Below are positions 1-9,829 of a DNA stretch of 64,000 nt, piece after piece; position 1 is the first letter of the stretch, and each line of letters opens with the position of its first letter. The notes under the pieces are model-generated. The model ran no database searches and had not been told where the DNA came from. It saw nothing but the letters and a program-made list of their open reading frames with translations. Source of the stretch: Inquilinus limosus MP06 (lineage in GTDB: Bacteria; Pseudomonadota; Alphaproteobacteria; DSM-16000; Inquilinaceae); NCBI RefSeq assembly GCF_000767795.1, contig NZ_JANX01000001.1, forward strand, positions 1-64,000. Direction: 5' to 3'. Made by a program: the position numbers and the translations under genes.

Positions 1-887
1 ATCGCGGCGCCGGTTCTTCGGCCCCTGCCGCCGCACCGGCCGCTGCGCCCCGGGCCGCCGCCCCGGGTGGGGCACAAAGCCGCAAGCTGCCGGTGACCGG
101 CATCGGCTCGATCATCGCCGTCGCCTCGGGCAAAGGCGGCGTCGGCAAGTCGACCACCGCGGTCAACCTCGCCCTCGGCCTCGCGGCCAACGGCCTCAAG
201 GTCGGGCTGCTCGACGCCGACATCTACGGCCCGTCGATGCCGCGGATGACCGGCATCACCGGCAAGCCCAGCTCGCCCGACGGCAAGAGCCTGGATCCGA
301 AGGAGAATTACGGCCTGAAGGTGATGTCGATCGGCTTCCTGATCGACGAGGAGACGCCGATGATCTGGCGCGGCCCGATGGTGCAATCGGCGCTGTCGCA
401 GATGCTGCGCGACGTCAACTGGGGCCAGCTCGACGTGCTGGTGGTCGACATGCCGCCGGGCACCGGCGACGCCCAGCTGACCATGGCGCAGCAGGTGCCG
501 CTGGCCGGCGCCGTGATCGTGTCGACGCCGCAGGACATCGCCCTGCTGGATGCCCGCAAGGGCCTGAACATGTTCCGCAAGGTCGATGTCCCGGTGCTCG
601 GGATTATCGAGAATATGAGCTATTTCTGCTGCCCGAACTGCGGCCACCGCACCGACATCTTCAGCCATGGCGGCGCGCGGGCCGAGGCGGAGAAGCTGGG
701 CTGCGACTTCCTGGGCGAGATCCCGCTCGACATCGCCATCCGCGAGACCTCGGATTCCGGGCAGCCGATCGTGGTCTCGGCGCCGGACAGCGCGCATGCT
801 GAGGCCTATCGCGGCATCGCCGCCCGGGTGTGGGACAAGCTGCGCTCCGGCGCCGGCCCGGCCGCCCCCCGGATCGTGATCGAGTGA
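1..887 (+). CDS. mrp: Mrp/ApbC family iron-sulfur cluster carrier ATPase, 5' truncated by window edge
   Basis: Seen: the frame is open to the left edge, with an Ala/Pro-rich linker before a P-loop ATPase domain. The GTG at 93 is therefore almost certainly internal. The deviant Walker A GKGGVGKS lies near the start, followed by DADIYGPSMPR, the DMPPGTGD switch and the CPNCG motif that bridges an Fe-S cluster between two subunits. Known: Mrp/ApbC/Nbp35 proteins bind and hand over [4Fe-4S] clusters in the cytosol. The Ala/Pro linker normally joins an N-terminal MIP18-like (DUF59) domain, which would lie outside the window. Family assignment is secure; the true start is not visible. Confidence 0.95.
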   Translation, partial: RGAGSSAPAAAPAAAPRAAAPGGAQSRKLPVTGIGSIIAVASGKGGVGKSTTAVNLALGLAANGLKVGLLDADIYGPSMPRMTGITGKPSSPDGKSLDPKENYGLKVMSIGFLIDEETPMIWRGPMVQSALSQMLRDVNWGQLDVLVVDMPPGTGDAQLTMAQQVPLAGAVIVSTPQDIALLDARKGLNMFRKVDVPVLGIIENMSYFCCPNCGHRTDIFSHGGARAEAEKLGCDFLGEIPLDIAIRETSDSGQPIVVSAPDSAHAEAYRGIAARVWDKLRSGAGPAAPRIVIE

Positions 888-987
888 CCGGTCACGACGT
901 CACCACCTCGCCACAAATCGATCCGATAACGAGCGCGATTGCGGCACCGGGAGAAGGCCCGGTGCCAGCCCTCGGAGTGGGAGAGTA

Positions 988-1320
988 ATGCGACGTTTCT
1001 GCCGGATCGCGGTCCTCGCCGCGGCCGCTGCCGGGGTGCCGGCGGCGGCGTTGGCCCAGGCCTTGCCGGATTCGGTCGAGATCCAGAATCGGCGCAGCGC
1101 CGCGATCGAGGATCTGCGCGTCTCGCCCGATTTCGAGAGCTCCTGGGGCTACAACCGGCTGCGCGTCTCGCCGCTGGCGCCCGGCGCCTCCGCCCGGATT
1201 CCGACCGAGGACCTGCGCGGCGGCTGCTACTTCGACGTCAAGGTGCGCCAGAATGACGGCGCCGAGGCCGAATACTGGAGCCTCAACCTGTGCAGCCGCC
1301 CCGTGATCGACCTGGACTGA
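988..1320 (+). CDS. Small exported protein of unknown function
   Basis: Encodes 110 residues. The ATG follows a GGAG Shine-Dalgarno in ggagtgggagagta. Residues 1-24 form a clear Sec signal peptide: MRRF, then an Ala/Leu/Val core, then an ALA-QA cleavage site. The mature part is about 86 residues with two cysteines (GGCYFDVKV and LNLCSRP) that could form a periplasmic disulfide. I do not recognise the family. It stands alone, about 100 bp after mrp in the same direction, and faces the end of the large gene that follows on the other strand. Secretion to the periplasm is inference from the signal peptide. Confidence 0.75.
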   Translation: MRRFCRIAVLAAAAAGVPAAALAQALPDSVEIQNRRSAAIEDLRVSPDFESSWGYNRLRVSPLAPGASARIPTEDLRGGCYFDVKVRQNDGAEAEYWSLNLCSRPVIDLD

Positions 1321-1360
1321 TCGATCACGGGTGACCGGCTCCGGTTGACCGGGCGGCCGG

Positions 1361-4300
1361 TCAGGGCGTGCCGCCGGCCTGGTTCGCCTGGGTCCACAAC
1401 GGCATCGGCGTGCCCGACGCCGACACGCGGACCGGCTTGGCCTGCCCCTCGAGGAAATCGCGAATCGCCCGGGCCGTCTCCGGTGTCGTCAGGGTCTCGT
1501 TGCCGAGCTTCGGCAGCACGTTCCGCCGGAAATCGACGAGGGCCTCCTGCTGCTGCCGCGTCGTCGGCAGGCCGTGCAGATCCTTCAGATACTGCTTCAT
1601 CGCGTGGACGCCGCCCTCGGGGAACAGCACGCCCTGACCCTGCTCCGACCATGTCAGGAAGGTGTCGAGCCAGCCCGGGACCGGCAACTGCTTCACCGAC
1701 CCGTCGGCCGCGGTATAGGTCTGGACGGTCGTCTCGCTCTTCCGCACCGCGCTGGAGACGCCGCGCGGCGTCTGCTTCGACACGCCGGGGGGGTCGATCT
1801 TGACCTGGCCGCGGAACTCCAGCGACAGGTCGAAGGGGATGATCCGCTGCAGCCAGGGGACGACCGTCTTCAGAGAGCTCAACGCGGTCTGCAGCTTGAA
1901 CGACCCCGTGTATCGCGTCGCCTCCGCCACGAAGGAGGCGTTCGGGCCGGTGAACCGCCGGTACATGTTCAGCTTGGACGGCACCCCGCGCGCCAGCGGC
2001 GTCATGCCCTCGTCCCCGCTCAGCGATTTCGGCAGGATGCCCGTCACGGGATCCGGCAACCCGTTATTCGCTGCCTTCCGCGCCCGGTATGCGGCGTTGG
2101 AGACCGCCTGGTCGGGATTGGGCACGCTGTCCGGCAGGCCGGGAATGCTCCCGGTCGGGAAGCGGTCGTTGAAGATGAAGTCGGCATTGGCCGCATCGGG
2201 ATGCCACGTGTATTCCCTGCCGGTCAGCAGGTCGACGTGCTGCTCGGCGTATTTGCCGGTGACGGCCGAAAGGCGCATGCCGCTCTTCCGGCCGGGCACG
2301 TAGGACACCGCACGGGCAGGGTCGATCTTCCCGTCCCCGACCAGGTCGTGAACGGTCGCGAGATCCGGCTCGGAGTCCAGCAGCAGCTGCCTGGTCGCGT
2401 CGTCCACCACGATGCGGGTCCGCATCGACACCCTCTCATAGGTGCCCCTCATGTTGTCCCAGGCCTGCTCGGAGACCTTGGTGCCCTTCGGGATGGTGAT
2501 GGTGATGTTGTCCTCCGGCCGCCGCTCGCCGCCGACGCGCCAGATCTTGTTCAGCACCGGGATGAAATTGGTCCAGGCGCGAGGCCGCAGGCCGACCTTC
2601 TGCTCCTCCATCAGCTTGGTGAAGGTCATGTCCTGCGGCAGCGTGACGAAGGCGCCGAGGGGAGCGTCCTGACCGGCGACGGTGCCGAACAGGTCCATCT
2701 CGCCCGGGTGGAGCGTGACCCGCTGGGCGTCCGGCAGCATGCCGCTCCAGCTCAGCTCCATCACCGTGCCGGGCAGCACCTCGCCGTTCTCGTCCCGCGG
2801 CGCACCGACGTCGCGCACCTTCTGCACCGTCGGCATGAAATCGGCCTTCACCTCGGCGGGGTCGGTCCCGAGCACGAGGTCGTGGCCCTTCCCCACCACG
2901 GTCGACCCCTTGATCTGGAAGACCGTCTGGTCGGAGGCGGGCAGCAGCCCGGCCTCCTTCCCCGTGACGTTGCGGTATTCGCGCGGCCGCTGCGATACCG
3001 TCAGCTCCTTGCCCAGCGTCAGCCGCAGCGGCTTGGTCGACCCCATCACCAAGCTGTCGATGACGGACTGGCCCATCGCCCTGATGTTCATCTTGGTGCT
3101 GACGGCCCCGCCGAAGGACGCCAGGGTCGGCTGGCCGCCCTTCGGGGCGCCGTCGACCAGGCTGGTGACCGGATCCGGATTGCCGAGGATCCGGATCTGG
3201 GCACCCAGGCGGAACTCCGGGATCTTGCCCTGCCAGCCCCACAGGCTCGGGATCGTGTCCTTGCCCCGCATCCCGCCATTGGCCTGCAGCATGTCGCGCC
3301 GGTCGGCGACCCGCTGCATCATCTGCGGGTGCAGGGCGAGGTTCTGGGCGGTGCCCGGCACCGCCCCCATCGCCGCCGAGATCGCCTCGTCGCGGTTCAT
3401 GTGACGGCCTTCGGTCAGCTGCGCCACCAGCTCGGCGCCGCCGAGATTGCTGACCATGTCGTTGCCGAACTGCGCGGTCACCCCGAGCCGCGAGAGCCGG
3501 GTCACGTCGCCCGCCGATGCCGTGGTCGCCTGCGACGCACCCTGCTGGGTCGCCCGCTGCGTCGCCTGGGTGGTTCCGGCCGAGGCCGAGCTGACCAGCC
3601 GCTGCACCGGGATGGCGCCCGAGACCGCGCCGGTGACGGGGGCCGTGGCCAGGTAGATGCCCTGAGCCTTGGCGGAGTGCAGCATCTGCTGCCCGCCCTC
3701 GGCGGTGAACAGCTTGTTGTCGAAGGCCAGCCGCGTGGCGTCGGTGGCGAGCTGGCCGGTGCCGTTCACCACCTGCCCGACGGTGCCCGCGGCCGATGTG
3801 GCCACGACCCGCGTGCCCAGCGCCGGCAGTGCCGTGCCGGCGAGGCGGGAGGTCACGGCAGCGCTGACCTTCAGGCCGGCGGTGGTCGCCCCGGCGGTGC
3901 TGATCGACGACACCGCGTCGATCGCGGTGTCCTTCAGCACCGCCTTGGTATGGTCCCAGCTGACGCCCCAGCCGTCGCCCTTGTCGCCGTCGAGGTTGAC
4001 CGCGTCCATGCCGAAGCCGATCAGCGAGGTGTGGCCGTCGGCATACATGTCCTTGCCCTGAACCACGGCGCTGACGTCGCCGACGGTGTCGATCAGCTGA
4101 TAGGTGCCGAATCCCGCGGCGAAGCCGGCCACGACGTTGCCGCCGGTCGCCGCCGTGGTGATGATGCCGACGGTCGTCGCGGCGACGACCCGGCCGACCT
4201 CGCCGATCGTATCCCAGGTCTTGTCGCTGTCCTCCATGTCCTTGGCATGGTCCTGGAACTCCTGGTCGAAGTTGCCGAGGACGGCGGTCAGCTTCTGCTG

Positions 4301-5080
4301 GTACTGCGCGTCCGGCAGTCCGGTGTCGTTGGCCTTCAGCTCCTTCACGTCGTCGAGCTTGTCCTGGAGGAAGTCCTCGAACTTCTCGCCCGCGCTCTTG
4401 CCCGGCGTGATCCAGCCCCAGCCCTTGCGGACGAAGCTCTGGTCATCGAGCTTGTGCTTGACCTGATCGAGATTGCCCTGCAGCGCGCTGATCGTCTGGT
4501 CGAGCGCCTTGTCCCGCGACTGCTTCTGCACCTCGCCATCGACCTGGGTCAGCGCCTGCTGCGTCTCCTGCGACAGCCGGTCGGTGCCGACGGCCCAGCT
4601 GTTGAGCGCCTGCAGCTTCGCCTGCTGGTCGGCGGTGAGGTCGAGCTTGCCGTCGGCATCGAGATGGACGGTCTGGCGCAGCTCGCCGGCGATCGCCGAC
4701 TGCACCGCATCCCAGTTGCGCTGGCTGTCGGCCGAATTCGGGTCGTGCTCGCGGTCATAGGCGAGCGCCGTGTCGATCACCGATTCCGTCTGGGCGCTGA
4801 CCGGCGACGGCCCCTGCTGGAAATAGATCTCGCCGGGATAGATGGTGTTCGGGTCCTGGAACTGGCCGTTGTTGGCGACGCCGTCGGGCCCGACAAGACG
4901 CTCGAGCGCGTCGCCGGGGCGCACCTCGCCCGCCGTCTCATAGCCATGCGATTCGGGCGGGCGCCCCTCCGCCGCGGCGCGGGCGGCCAGGGCCCGGCGG
5001 ACGGCCGCCTGGAAGTCGGGATCGGTGCCGGGCCGGACCGGATTGACCGGACGTGAGTTGCGCTCGATCGGCTTCAGCAT
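1361..5080 (-). CDS. Large LysM-like module protein of unknown function (1239 aa)
   Basis: Residues about 53-88 look like a LysM-type repeat (VRPGDAL ... DPNTIYPGEIYF). Residues 110-130 hold an ADS..NWDAV..I motif shared with the divergent neighbour at 5293. A Gln/Asp-rich helical stretch follows (130-285), then a Gly/Ala/Val hydrophobic segment (296-330) and a long Ala/Thr-rich region. The second half (about 650-1239) resembles nothing I know. There is no signal peptide. The layout (targeting module, hydrophobic Gly/Ala segment, unrelated C-terminus) resembles large secreted effectors or polymorphic toxins, but I see no catalytic motif, so function stays open. The start ATG has only a weak GGGCGGCGGGA ribosome site. 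A very long open frame on the opposite strand is a codon-bias shadow. Confidence 0.8.
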   Translation of the reverse strand: MLKPIERNSRPVNPVRPGTDPDFQAAVRRALAARAAAEGRPPESHGYETAGEVRPGDALERLVGPDGVANNGQFQDPNTIYPGEIYFQQGPSPVSAQTESVIDTALAYDREHDPNSADSQRNWDAVQSAIAGELRQTVHLDADGKLDLTADQQAKLQALNSWAVGTDRLSQETQQALTQVDGEVQKQSRDKALDQTISALQGNLDQVKHKLDDQSFVRKGWGWITPGKSAGEKFEDFLQDKLDDVKELKANDTGLPDAQYQQKLTAVLGNFDQEFQDHAKDMEDSDKTWDTIGEVGRVVAATTVGIITTAATGGNVVAGFAAGFGTYQLIDTVGDVSAVVQGKDMYADGHTSLIGFGMDAVNLDGDKGDGWGVSWDHTKAVLKDTAIDAVSSISTAGATTAGLKVSAAVTSRLAGTALPALGTRVVATSAAGTVGQVVNGTGQLATDATRLAFDNKLFTAEGGQQMLHSAKAQGIYLATAPVTGAVSGAIPVQRLVSSASAGTTQATQRATQQGASQATTASAGDVTRLSRLGVTAQFGNDMVSNLGGAELVAQLTEGRHMNRDEAISAAMGAVPGTAQNLALHPQMMQRVADRRDMLQANGGMRGKDTIPSLWGWQGKIPEFRLGAQIRILGNPDPVTSLVDGAPKGGQPTLASFGGAVSTKMNIRAMGQSVIDSLVMGSTKPLRLTLGKELTVSQRPREYRNVTGKEAGLLPASDQTVFQIKGSTVVGKGHDLVLGTDPAEVKADFMPTVQKVRDVGAPRDENGEVLPGTVMELSWSGMLPDAQRVTLHPGEMDLFGTVAGQDAPLGAFVTLPQDMTFTKLMEEQKVGLRPRAWTNFIPVLNKIWRVGGERRPEDNITITIPKGTKVSEQAWDNMRGTYERVSMRTRIVVDDATRQLLLDSEPDLATVHDLVGDGKIDPARAVSYVPGRKSGMRLSAVTGKYAEQHVDLLTGREYTWHPDAANADFIFNDRFPTGSIPGLPDSVPNPDQAVSNAAYRARKAANNGLPDPVTGILPKSLSGDEGMTPLARGVPSKLNMYRRFTGPNASFVAEATRYTGSFKLQTALSSLKTVVPWLQRIIPFDLSLEFRGQVKIDPPGVSKQTPRGVSSAVRKSETTVQTYTAADGSVKQLPVPGWLDTFLTWSEQGQGVLFPEGGVHAMKQYLKDLHGLPTTRQQQEALVDFRRNVLPKLGNETLTTPETARAIRDFLEGQAKPVRVSASGTPMPLWTQANQAGGTP

Positions 5081-5292
5081 GACGTCCCGCCGCCCTTCGT
5101 TGACCGGTCGGTAAACCTAGGGACATTGCGTGACGGCGTTATTTCATTTGTATGACAAAGAGGACGGAGCGCTGTTTATGAGATTTTATTCCCACAACTC
5201 CTAAACGATTGAGATCTTCACTGAACCGTCATCTTTCCGGAGAGGTCTGTCGCCTATGGTGCCGCCCCCGGATGGAAAGGACGGAGGCCGGA

Positions 5293-5982
5293 ATGGCGAT
5301 CGAGGTCGACAAGGACGGACGCATGGTCAAGGTCGAGAACGGCGTCACGACCTATGTGCCTACCGCCGACCAGGCGCAGTGGGCGGCCGCCGTCAAGCAG
5401 GCCATGCAGCGGAACGGCATCACCGACGCGTCGAACCTGCGGTTCATGGTCGCCGAGAAGGGCGATTCGCAGTGGTCGATGGCGCAGCAGATCGGCAGCC
5501 CCTGGGGCGAGATGGTCGACTTCAACCGCTTCAAGGACGACGACCTGATCGACATCGGCGAGGTCGTGGTCGCGCCGGCGCCCACTCCCGAAGCCGCTGC
5601 GGCCCTGGGCCCCAAGGGCCGGGACGCCTTCGCCCAGAGCATCGAATCCCGTTCCAACGAGGCCGCAAATGCCGATTCCGGCACCGCCGGCCAGAAATGG
5701 GACGCGGTCAACGGCGATATCAAGACCTATCTGAACTCGCTTTCGGGCGACGACTTCATCCAGGGCGCCTTCGACCTGATCGGCTACAAGGATTTCACCG
5801 AGGACACGGCCTATACGCGCACCCTGGTGATCGACAACGTCCTCGGCTCCCTGGGCAACGACAAGGGGGCGCAGCAGCAGATGGTCGATCAGCTGCTCGC
5901 CCAGAAATGGCCCGACAACGCCGACGCCATCAAGAACGACGTCACCAAGGCCGCGCAGGAGCGCGGATTGAAAGTGGGTTGA
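5293..5982 (+). CDS. LysM-like module protein, short partner of the divergent large gene
   Basis: Encodes 229 residues from the ATG at 5293, chosen because ACGGAGG sits 5 bases upstream; frames open further upstream lack such a site. Residues about 45-90 (FMVAEKGDSQWSMAQQIG ... IDIGEVVV) resemble a LysM repeat. Residues about 125-145 carry ANADS..QKWDAV..DI, the same motif as in the 1239-aa neighbour (NSADSQRNWDAVQSAI). The remainder is helical and acidic, without a signal peptide. The two genes share a 212-bp AT-rich divergent promoter region. I infer a paralogous N-terminal module and a related job, for example a secretion partner or regulator of the large protein; no function is proven. 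Confidence 0.75.
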   Translation: MAIEVDKDGRMVKVENGVTTYVPTADQAQWAAAVKQAMQRNGITDASNLRFMVAEKGDSQWSMAQQIGSPWGEMVDFNRFKDDDLIDIGEVVVAPAPTPEAAAALGPKGRDAFAQSIESRSNEAANADSGTAGQKWDAVNGDIKTYLNSLSGDDFIQGAFDLIGYKDFTEDTAYTRTLVIDNVLGSLGNDKGAQQQMVDQLLAQKWPDNADAIKNDVTKAAQERGLKVG

Positions 5983-6078
5983 TTCCGCCGGCCAGGCGGC
6001 CAGGGAGCGTAGCCCGGGCCGGCCGAAGTGACCCGGCGACCTGGCTGGGCGCCGCCCGTTGCTCCCGCTCCGGCCGGA

Positions 6079-7020
6079 TCAGGCCTCCCGGCCCAGCACC
6101 GCCATCAGCTCTCGCCATTCGCGCGGGCTGAGGCCGCTGTCCGGCTGGGCCACCGCCTCGCCCGCCAGCATGCGGCGCAGCACGGTGAGGCCGGGCGCCG
6201 AGATCGTCGCGGCGTTCATGCGGTAGTCGCGGAACGCCCGGGCCGCCAGCGGCACCCAGCGTTCCATCGACTCCACCATTACATCGGCATAGGCCCGGAT
6301 CTCGTACTGCGCATGGGCATCGGCCCGCAGCCTCAGGAAATTCATGAGGTTGTGCAGGTCGGTCTTCCAGTACCACTGGGTGTAGGTGTTGAGCGTCAGG
6401 TTCATCCGCGCCAGCTCGCGCGCCAGGCCCTGGCGAGAAGGGTCGACCGGCCCGGCGCCGTCGATCTCCTCGTTCAGCATCCAGGCATAGTCGCGCCAGC
6501 AGCGTCCGGCATCCTCGCGCAGCAGGTCGAGGACCCGCGACGCCTCCTCGCCCTCCAGCACCGCGTCGCGGCCCTGGCGGTTCTTGCTCGACTGGGCCGC
6601 CAGATGCTCCGGCGCCGGCAGGTAGAACTCCCGGTCGAGGATCGAGTAGCGGGCGGAGTACTCGTTCACATTGGCGGTGCGGTGCCGGATCCACTGCCGG
6701 GCCACGAAGATCGGCAGCTTCACGTGGTACTTGATCTCGCACATCTCGAAGGGCGTGGTGTGCCAGTGCCGCATCAGGTAGCGGATCAGCCCCTCATCTT
6801 CCGACACCTTCTTGGTGCCGCGGCCGTAGGAGACCCGGGCCGCCTGCACCACCGCCGAGTCGTCGCCCATGTAGTCGATCACCCGCACGAAGCCGTGGTC
6901 GAGCACGGGCAGCGGCTCGAACAGGATCTCCTCCAGCGCCGGCACCGTGGCGCGGCGGGTGGTGAAGGTGGCGGAGCGGATCTGGTCCAGCTCGGCGCGC
7001 TGGTCGGCGGTGATCGTCAT
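6079..7020 (-). CDS. thyX: FAD-dependent thymidylate synthase ThyX (chromosomal)
   Basis: Makes dTMP from dUMP using methylenetetrahydrofolate as carbon donor and NADPH/FAD as reductant. The hallmark motif [14 protein letters not shown] is intact near the middle. [19 protein letters not shown] precedes it, and HTPFE-type and NLMNFLRLR segments are conserved. I chose the ATG at 7020 ([11 protein letters not shown]; 313 aa), because residues upstream of it are not family-like; the frame is open to 7119. The gene converges on the LysM-like gene. A second, divergent thyX is carried by the prophage at 44683, so this genome has both a host and a phage copy. Confidence 0.95.
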   Translation of the reverse strand: MTITADQRAELDQIRSATFTTRRATVPALEEILFEPLPVLDHGFVRVIDYMGDDSAVVQAARVSYGRGTKKVSEDEGLIRYLMRHWHTTPFEMCEIKYHVKLPIFVARQWIRHRTANVNEYSARYSILDREFYLPAPEHLAAQSSKNRQGRDAVLEGEEASRVLDLLREDAGRCWRDYAWMLNEEIDGAGPVDPSRQGLARELARMNLTLNTYTQWYWKTDLHNLMNFLRLRADAHAQYEIRAYADVMVESMERWVPLAARAFRDYRMNAATISAPGLTVLRRMLAGEAVAQPDSGLSPREWRELMAVLGREA

Positions 7021-7211
7021 GAGGCCAGGTTTCTGTCGGAGAATCTCCAGATAGTGTAGCCCCGACCGGTTCCGGGACCAAGGGTTGGTATGGCCAACGG
7101 CTGGGTTTACGGCTACCAACGCCGCAAGCTTTTAAGACAATTGCGTCGTGGAACAGCCATCTTTCCCTGCTAAGTTCATGCTTCCGCATTTCCATTGCAG
7201 GATATTTCGTC

Positions 7212-9758
7212 ATGCCGGCTCCGACAGATCCGCTTTATGCCCAGCAGTGGCATCTGACCGGCCCGTGGGGCATCCATCTCGGCAATATCTGGGACGAGTA
7301 CACCGGCGCCGGCGTCGTCGTCGCGGTGCACGACCAGGGCATCGACTTCAGCCATTCCGACCTGAACGACAACATCGACAGCGCCCACAGCTTCAACGCC
7401 TCGACCGGCGGCTCCGGCGGCGCGCCGGTGACGGCCGACGACAACCACGGCACCGCCGTGGCCGGCATCATCGCCGCCGAGCGCAACGGCACGGGCGTGG
7501 TCGGCGTCGCCTATGGCGCGACGCTGCAGTCCTACTACGACCCGCTGTTCTTCAGTACGCTGCAGACCGCGGTGGTGAACGCGCGCAACTATGCCGCGAC
7601 CCATGCCGACGTGCTCAACAACAGCTGGGGCTTCGGCAATACCTTCTTCGACGACCCCAACTCGGCCTTCCTCGACAACTTCGCCGAGTCCGGCTGGGCC
7701 GCGGCCCGGGCGGCCACCCTCAACGCGGCGGCCAACGGGCGCGGCGGGCTGGGCACGATCATCGTCCAGGCCGCCGGCAACACCTATGCCTACGGCGACG
7801 ACACCAACCTGCACAGCTTCCAGAACAATCGCTGGACCATCACCGTCGGCGCCACCAACCAGGACGGCACTATCTCCGACTACTCGACGCCGGGCGCCTC
7901 GATCCTGATCGGCGCGCCGGGCAGCCCGAGCGCCGGCACCATCGTGACCACCGACCGGGTCGGCGGCAGCGGCTATGCCGCGGGGGACTACACCACCAGC
8001 TTCAACGGCACCTCGGCCGCGACGCCGATGGTGTCCGGCGTCGTCGCCCTGATGCTCGAGGCCAACCCGCATCTCGGCTGGCGCGACGTGCAGGAGATCC
8101 TGGCCTACACCGCCCGCTCCGCCGCTTCGGGCGCGACCACCGACCAGACCAACGGCGCGACCAACTGGAACGGCGGCGGGCTGACGGTCAATCACGACAT
8201 CGGCTTCGGCCTGGTCGACGCCCATGCCGCGGTGCGCCTGGCCGAGAGCTGGGGCGGTTCGGCCCGCACCAGCGCCAACGAGACCAGCGTCTCCGCTTCC
8301 GGCTCGCCCGGCCTCGCCATTCCCGATGGCAATGCGACCGGCGTGACCACCAGCCTGACAATCGCCACCGGGATCGAGATCGACCGGGTCGAGGTGACGC
8401 TGAACCTCAGCCACACCTGGATCGGCGACCTGCAGATCGTCCTGACCTCGCCGGACGGCACCGACAGCGTCCTCGTCAACCGGCCGGGGCTGAGCGAGAC
8501 CGCCGTCGACGGATCGAGTCAGGACAACATCGCCTTCACCTTCAGCACCGTGCAGGATTGGGGCGAATCCGGCCAAGGCGTATGGTCGCTGACGCTGCGC
8601 GACCTGGTCAGCGGCGATGTCGGGGTGCTGAACTCCTGGAGCCTGCGCCTCTACGGCGATGCCGCCAGCGCCAACGACACCTATGTCTATACCGACGAGT
8701 TCACCACCGTCGGCGCCGACGCCGCACGCCGCACCCTGGCCGATGCCGGCGGAGTGGACACGATCAACGGGGCGGCGCTGACCGGCAACGCCGTGATCGA
8801 TCTCCTCGCCGGGACCGCCACCATCGCCGGCCGCGCCATCGCCTTCGCCGCCGGCACGGCGATCGAGAATGCGATCACGGGCGACGGCAACGACCAGCTC
8901 ACCGGCGGCGCCGGCGTCAACCACCTGACCGGCGGCCGCGGCGACGACGTGCTTCGTGGCGGCGCCGGCGCCGATGTGCTGGACGGCGGCATCGGCAAGG
9001 ACCTGGTCAGCTACTATTACAGCGCGATCGGCGTCACGGTCAGCCTGGCCGGCGGCGCCGGCAGCGGCGGCGACGCCCAGGGCGACACCTATTCCGGCAT
9101 CGAGAACATCAACGGCTCGATGGGCGCCGACTCCCTGACCGGCAACGGCGGCGCCAACACCCTGAACGGCCTCGCCGGCGATGACATCCTGCGTGGCGGC
9201 GCCGGGGGCGACGTGCTGCAAGGCGATGTCGGCAGCGACACCGCCAGCTATTACTCCAGCTCGATCGGCATTGTCGCCAACCTCGCCACCGGCACGGGCA
9301 GCGGCGGCGACGCCCAGGGCGATACCTATTCCGGCATCGAGAATCTCAATGGCTCGAAGGGCGCCGACACCCTGATCGGCAACAGCGGCGTCAATATCCT
9401 GAACGGCCTCGGGGGCAAGGATGTGCTGACCGGCGGCGCCGGCGCCGACCGGTTTGTGTTCTCGATTCCGGGGGACAGCGTGGTCGGCGCCAGTTCCGAC
9501 CGGATCACCGATTTCAGCCACGCCCAGGGCGACCGGATCGACCTGTCGCCGATCGACGCCGCCAGCACCGTCGCCGGCAGCCAGGCCTTCAGCTTCATCG
9601 GTGTCAGCCTCTATACCCATCACGCTGGCGAGCTGCGCTTCGCCCAGTTCGACGGCGAGACCATCATCGGCGGCGACATCAACGGCGACGGCATCACGGA
9701 CTTCCACGTCCGCCTGACCGGCACGATCGCGCTGGTCGCCGCCGATTTCGTTCTGTGA
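7212..9758 (+). CDS. Subtilisin-like serine protease with P-domain and RTX repeats, type I secretion substrate
   Basis: Encodes 848 residues. The catalytic triad is visible as Asp41 (AVHDQGIDF), His79 (DDNHGTAVAG) and Ser268 (FNGTSAATPMVSG), with the oxyanion Asn in AAGNTY. Residues about 360-490 match a proprotein-convertase P-domain (LSHTWIGDLQIVLTSPDGT). From about 555 there are glycine-rich nonapeptide RTX repeats (GGAGVNHLTGGRGDDVL and later blocks, two long near-copies). The last 110 residues are serralysin-like (GADRFVF ... ITDFSHAQGDRIDLS). There is no signal peptide or prodomain, as expected for ABC-type (type I) secretion and calcium-driven folding outside the cell. No T1SS transporter genes are in the window. 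Confidence 0.93.
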   Translation: MPAPTDPLYAQQWHLTGPWGIHLGNIWDEYTGAGVVVAVHDQGIDFSHSDLNDNIDSAHSFNASTGGSGGAPVTADDNHGTAVAGIIAAERNGTGVVGVAYGATLQSYYDPLFFSTLQTAVVNARNYAATHADVLNNSWGFGNTFFDDPNSAFLDNFAESGWAAARAATLNAAANGRGGLGTIIVQAAGNTYAYGDDTNLHSFQNNRWTITVGATNQDGTISDYSTPGASILIGAPGSPSAGTIVTTDRVGGSGYAAGDYTTSFNGTSAATPMVSGVVALMLEANPHLGWRDVQEILAYTARSAASGATTDQTNGATNWNGGGLTVNHDIGFGLVDAHAAVRLAESWGGSARTSANETSVSASGSPGLAIPDGNATGVTTSLTIATGIEIDRVEVTLNLSHTWIGDLQIVLTSPDGTDSVLVNRPGLSETAVDGSSQDNIAFTFSTVQDWGESGQGVWSLTLRDLVSGDVGVLNSWSLRLYGDAASANDTYVYTDEFTTVGADAARRTLADAGGVDTINGAALTGNAVIDLLAGTATIAGRAIAFAAGTAIENAITGDGNDQLTGGAGVNHLTGGRGDDVLRGGAGADVLDGGIGKDLVSYYYSAIGVTVSLAGGAGSGGDAQGDTYSGIENINGSMGADSLTGNGGANTLNGLAGDDILRGGAGGDVLQGDVGSDTASYYSSSIGIVANLATGTGSGGDAQGDTYSGIENLNGSKGADTLIGNSGVNILNGLGGKDVLTGGAGADRFVFSIPGDSVVGASSDRITDFSHAQGDRIDLSPIDAASTVAGSQAFSFIGVSLYTHHAGELRFAQFDGETIIGGDINGDGITDFHVRLTGTIALVAADFVL

Positions 9759-9829
9759 CGGGCCGATGACGGTTTCGACCCTTCCATCCGCGCCGCCGAG
9801 CCCCTATCTTAGGAGTGTCGGGCAACCGA

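Noticed and set aside
1574-5056. A 1160-codon open frame on the plus strand
   Set aside because: It lies wholly opposite the 1361-5080 gene, is rich in Arg/His/Leu/Gly as GC-rich antisense frames are, and has no motif. The minus-strand protein has LysM-like and repeat features.
8880-9440. Tandem GC-rich repeats, possibly a CRISPR or minisatellite (also 30500-31200)
   Set aside because: Both regions translate into glycine-rich RTX nonapeptides in frame; there are no uniform repeats with unique spacers. No CRISPR array is seen in the window.
7176-9707. An 843-codon open frame opposite the RTX protease
   Set aside because: It is the mirror of the codon-biased subtilase gene, which carries an intact catalytic triad.
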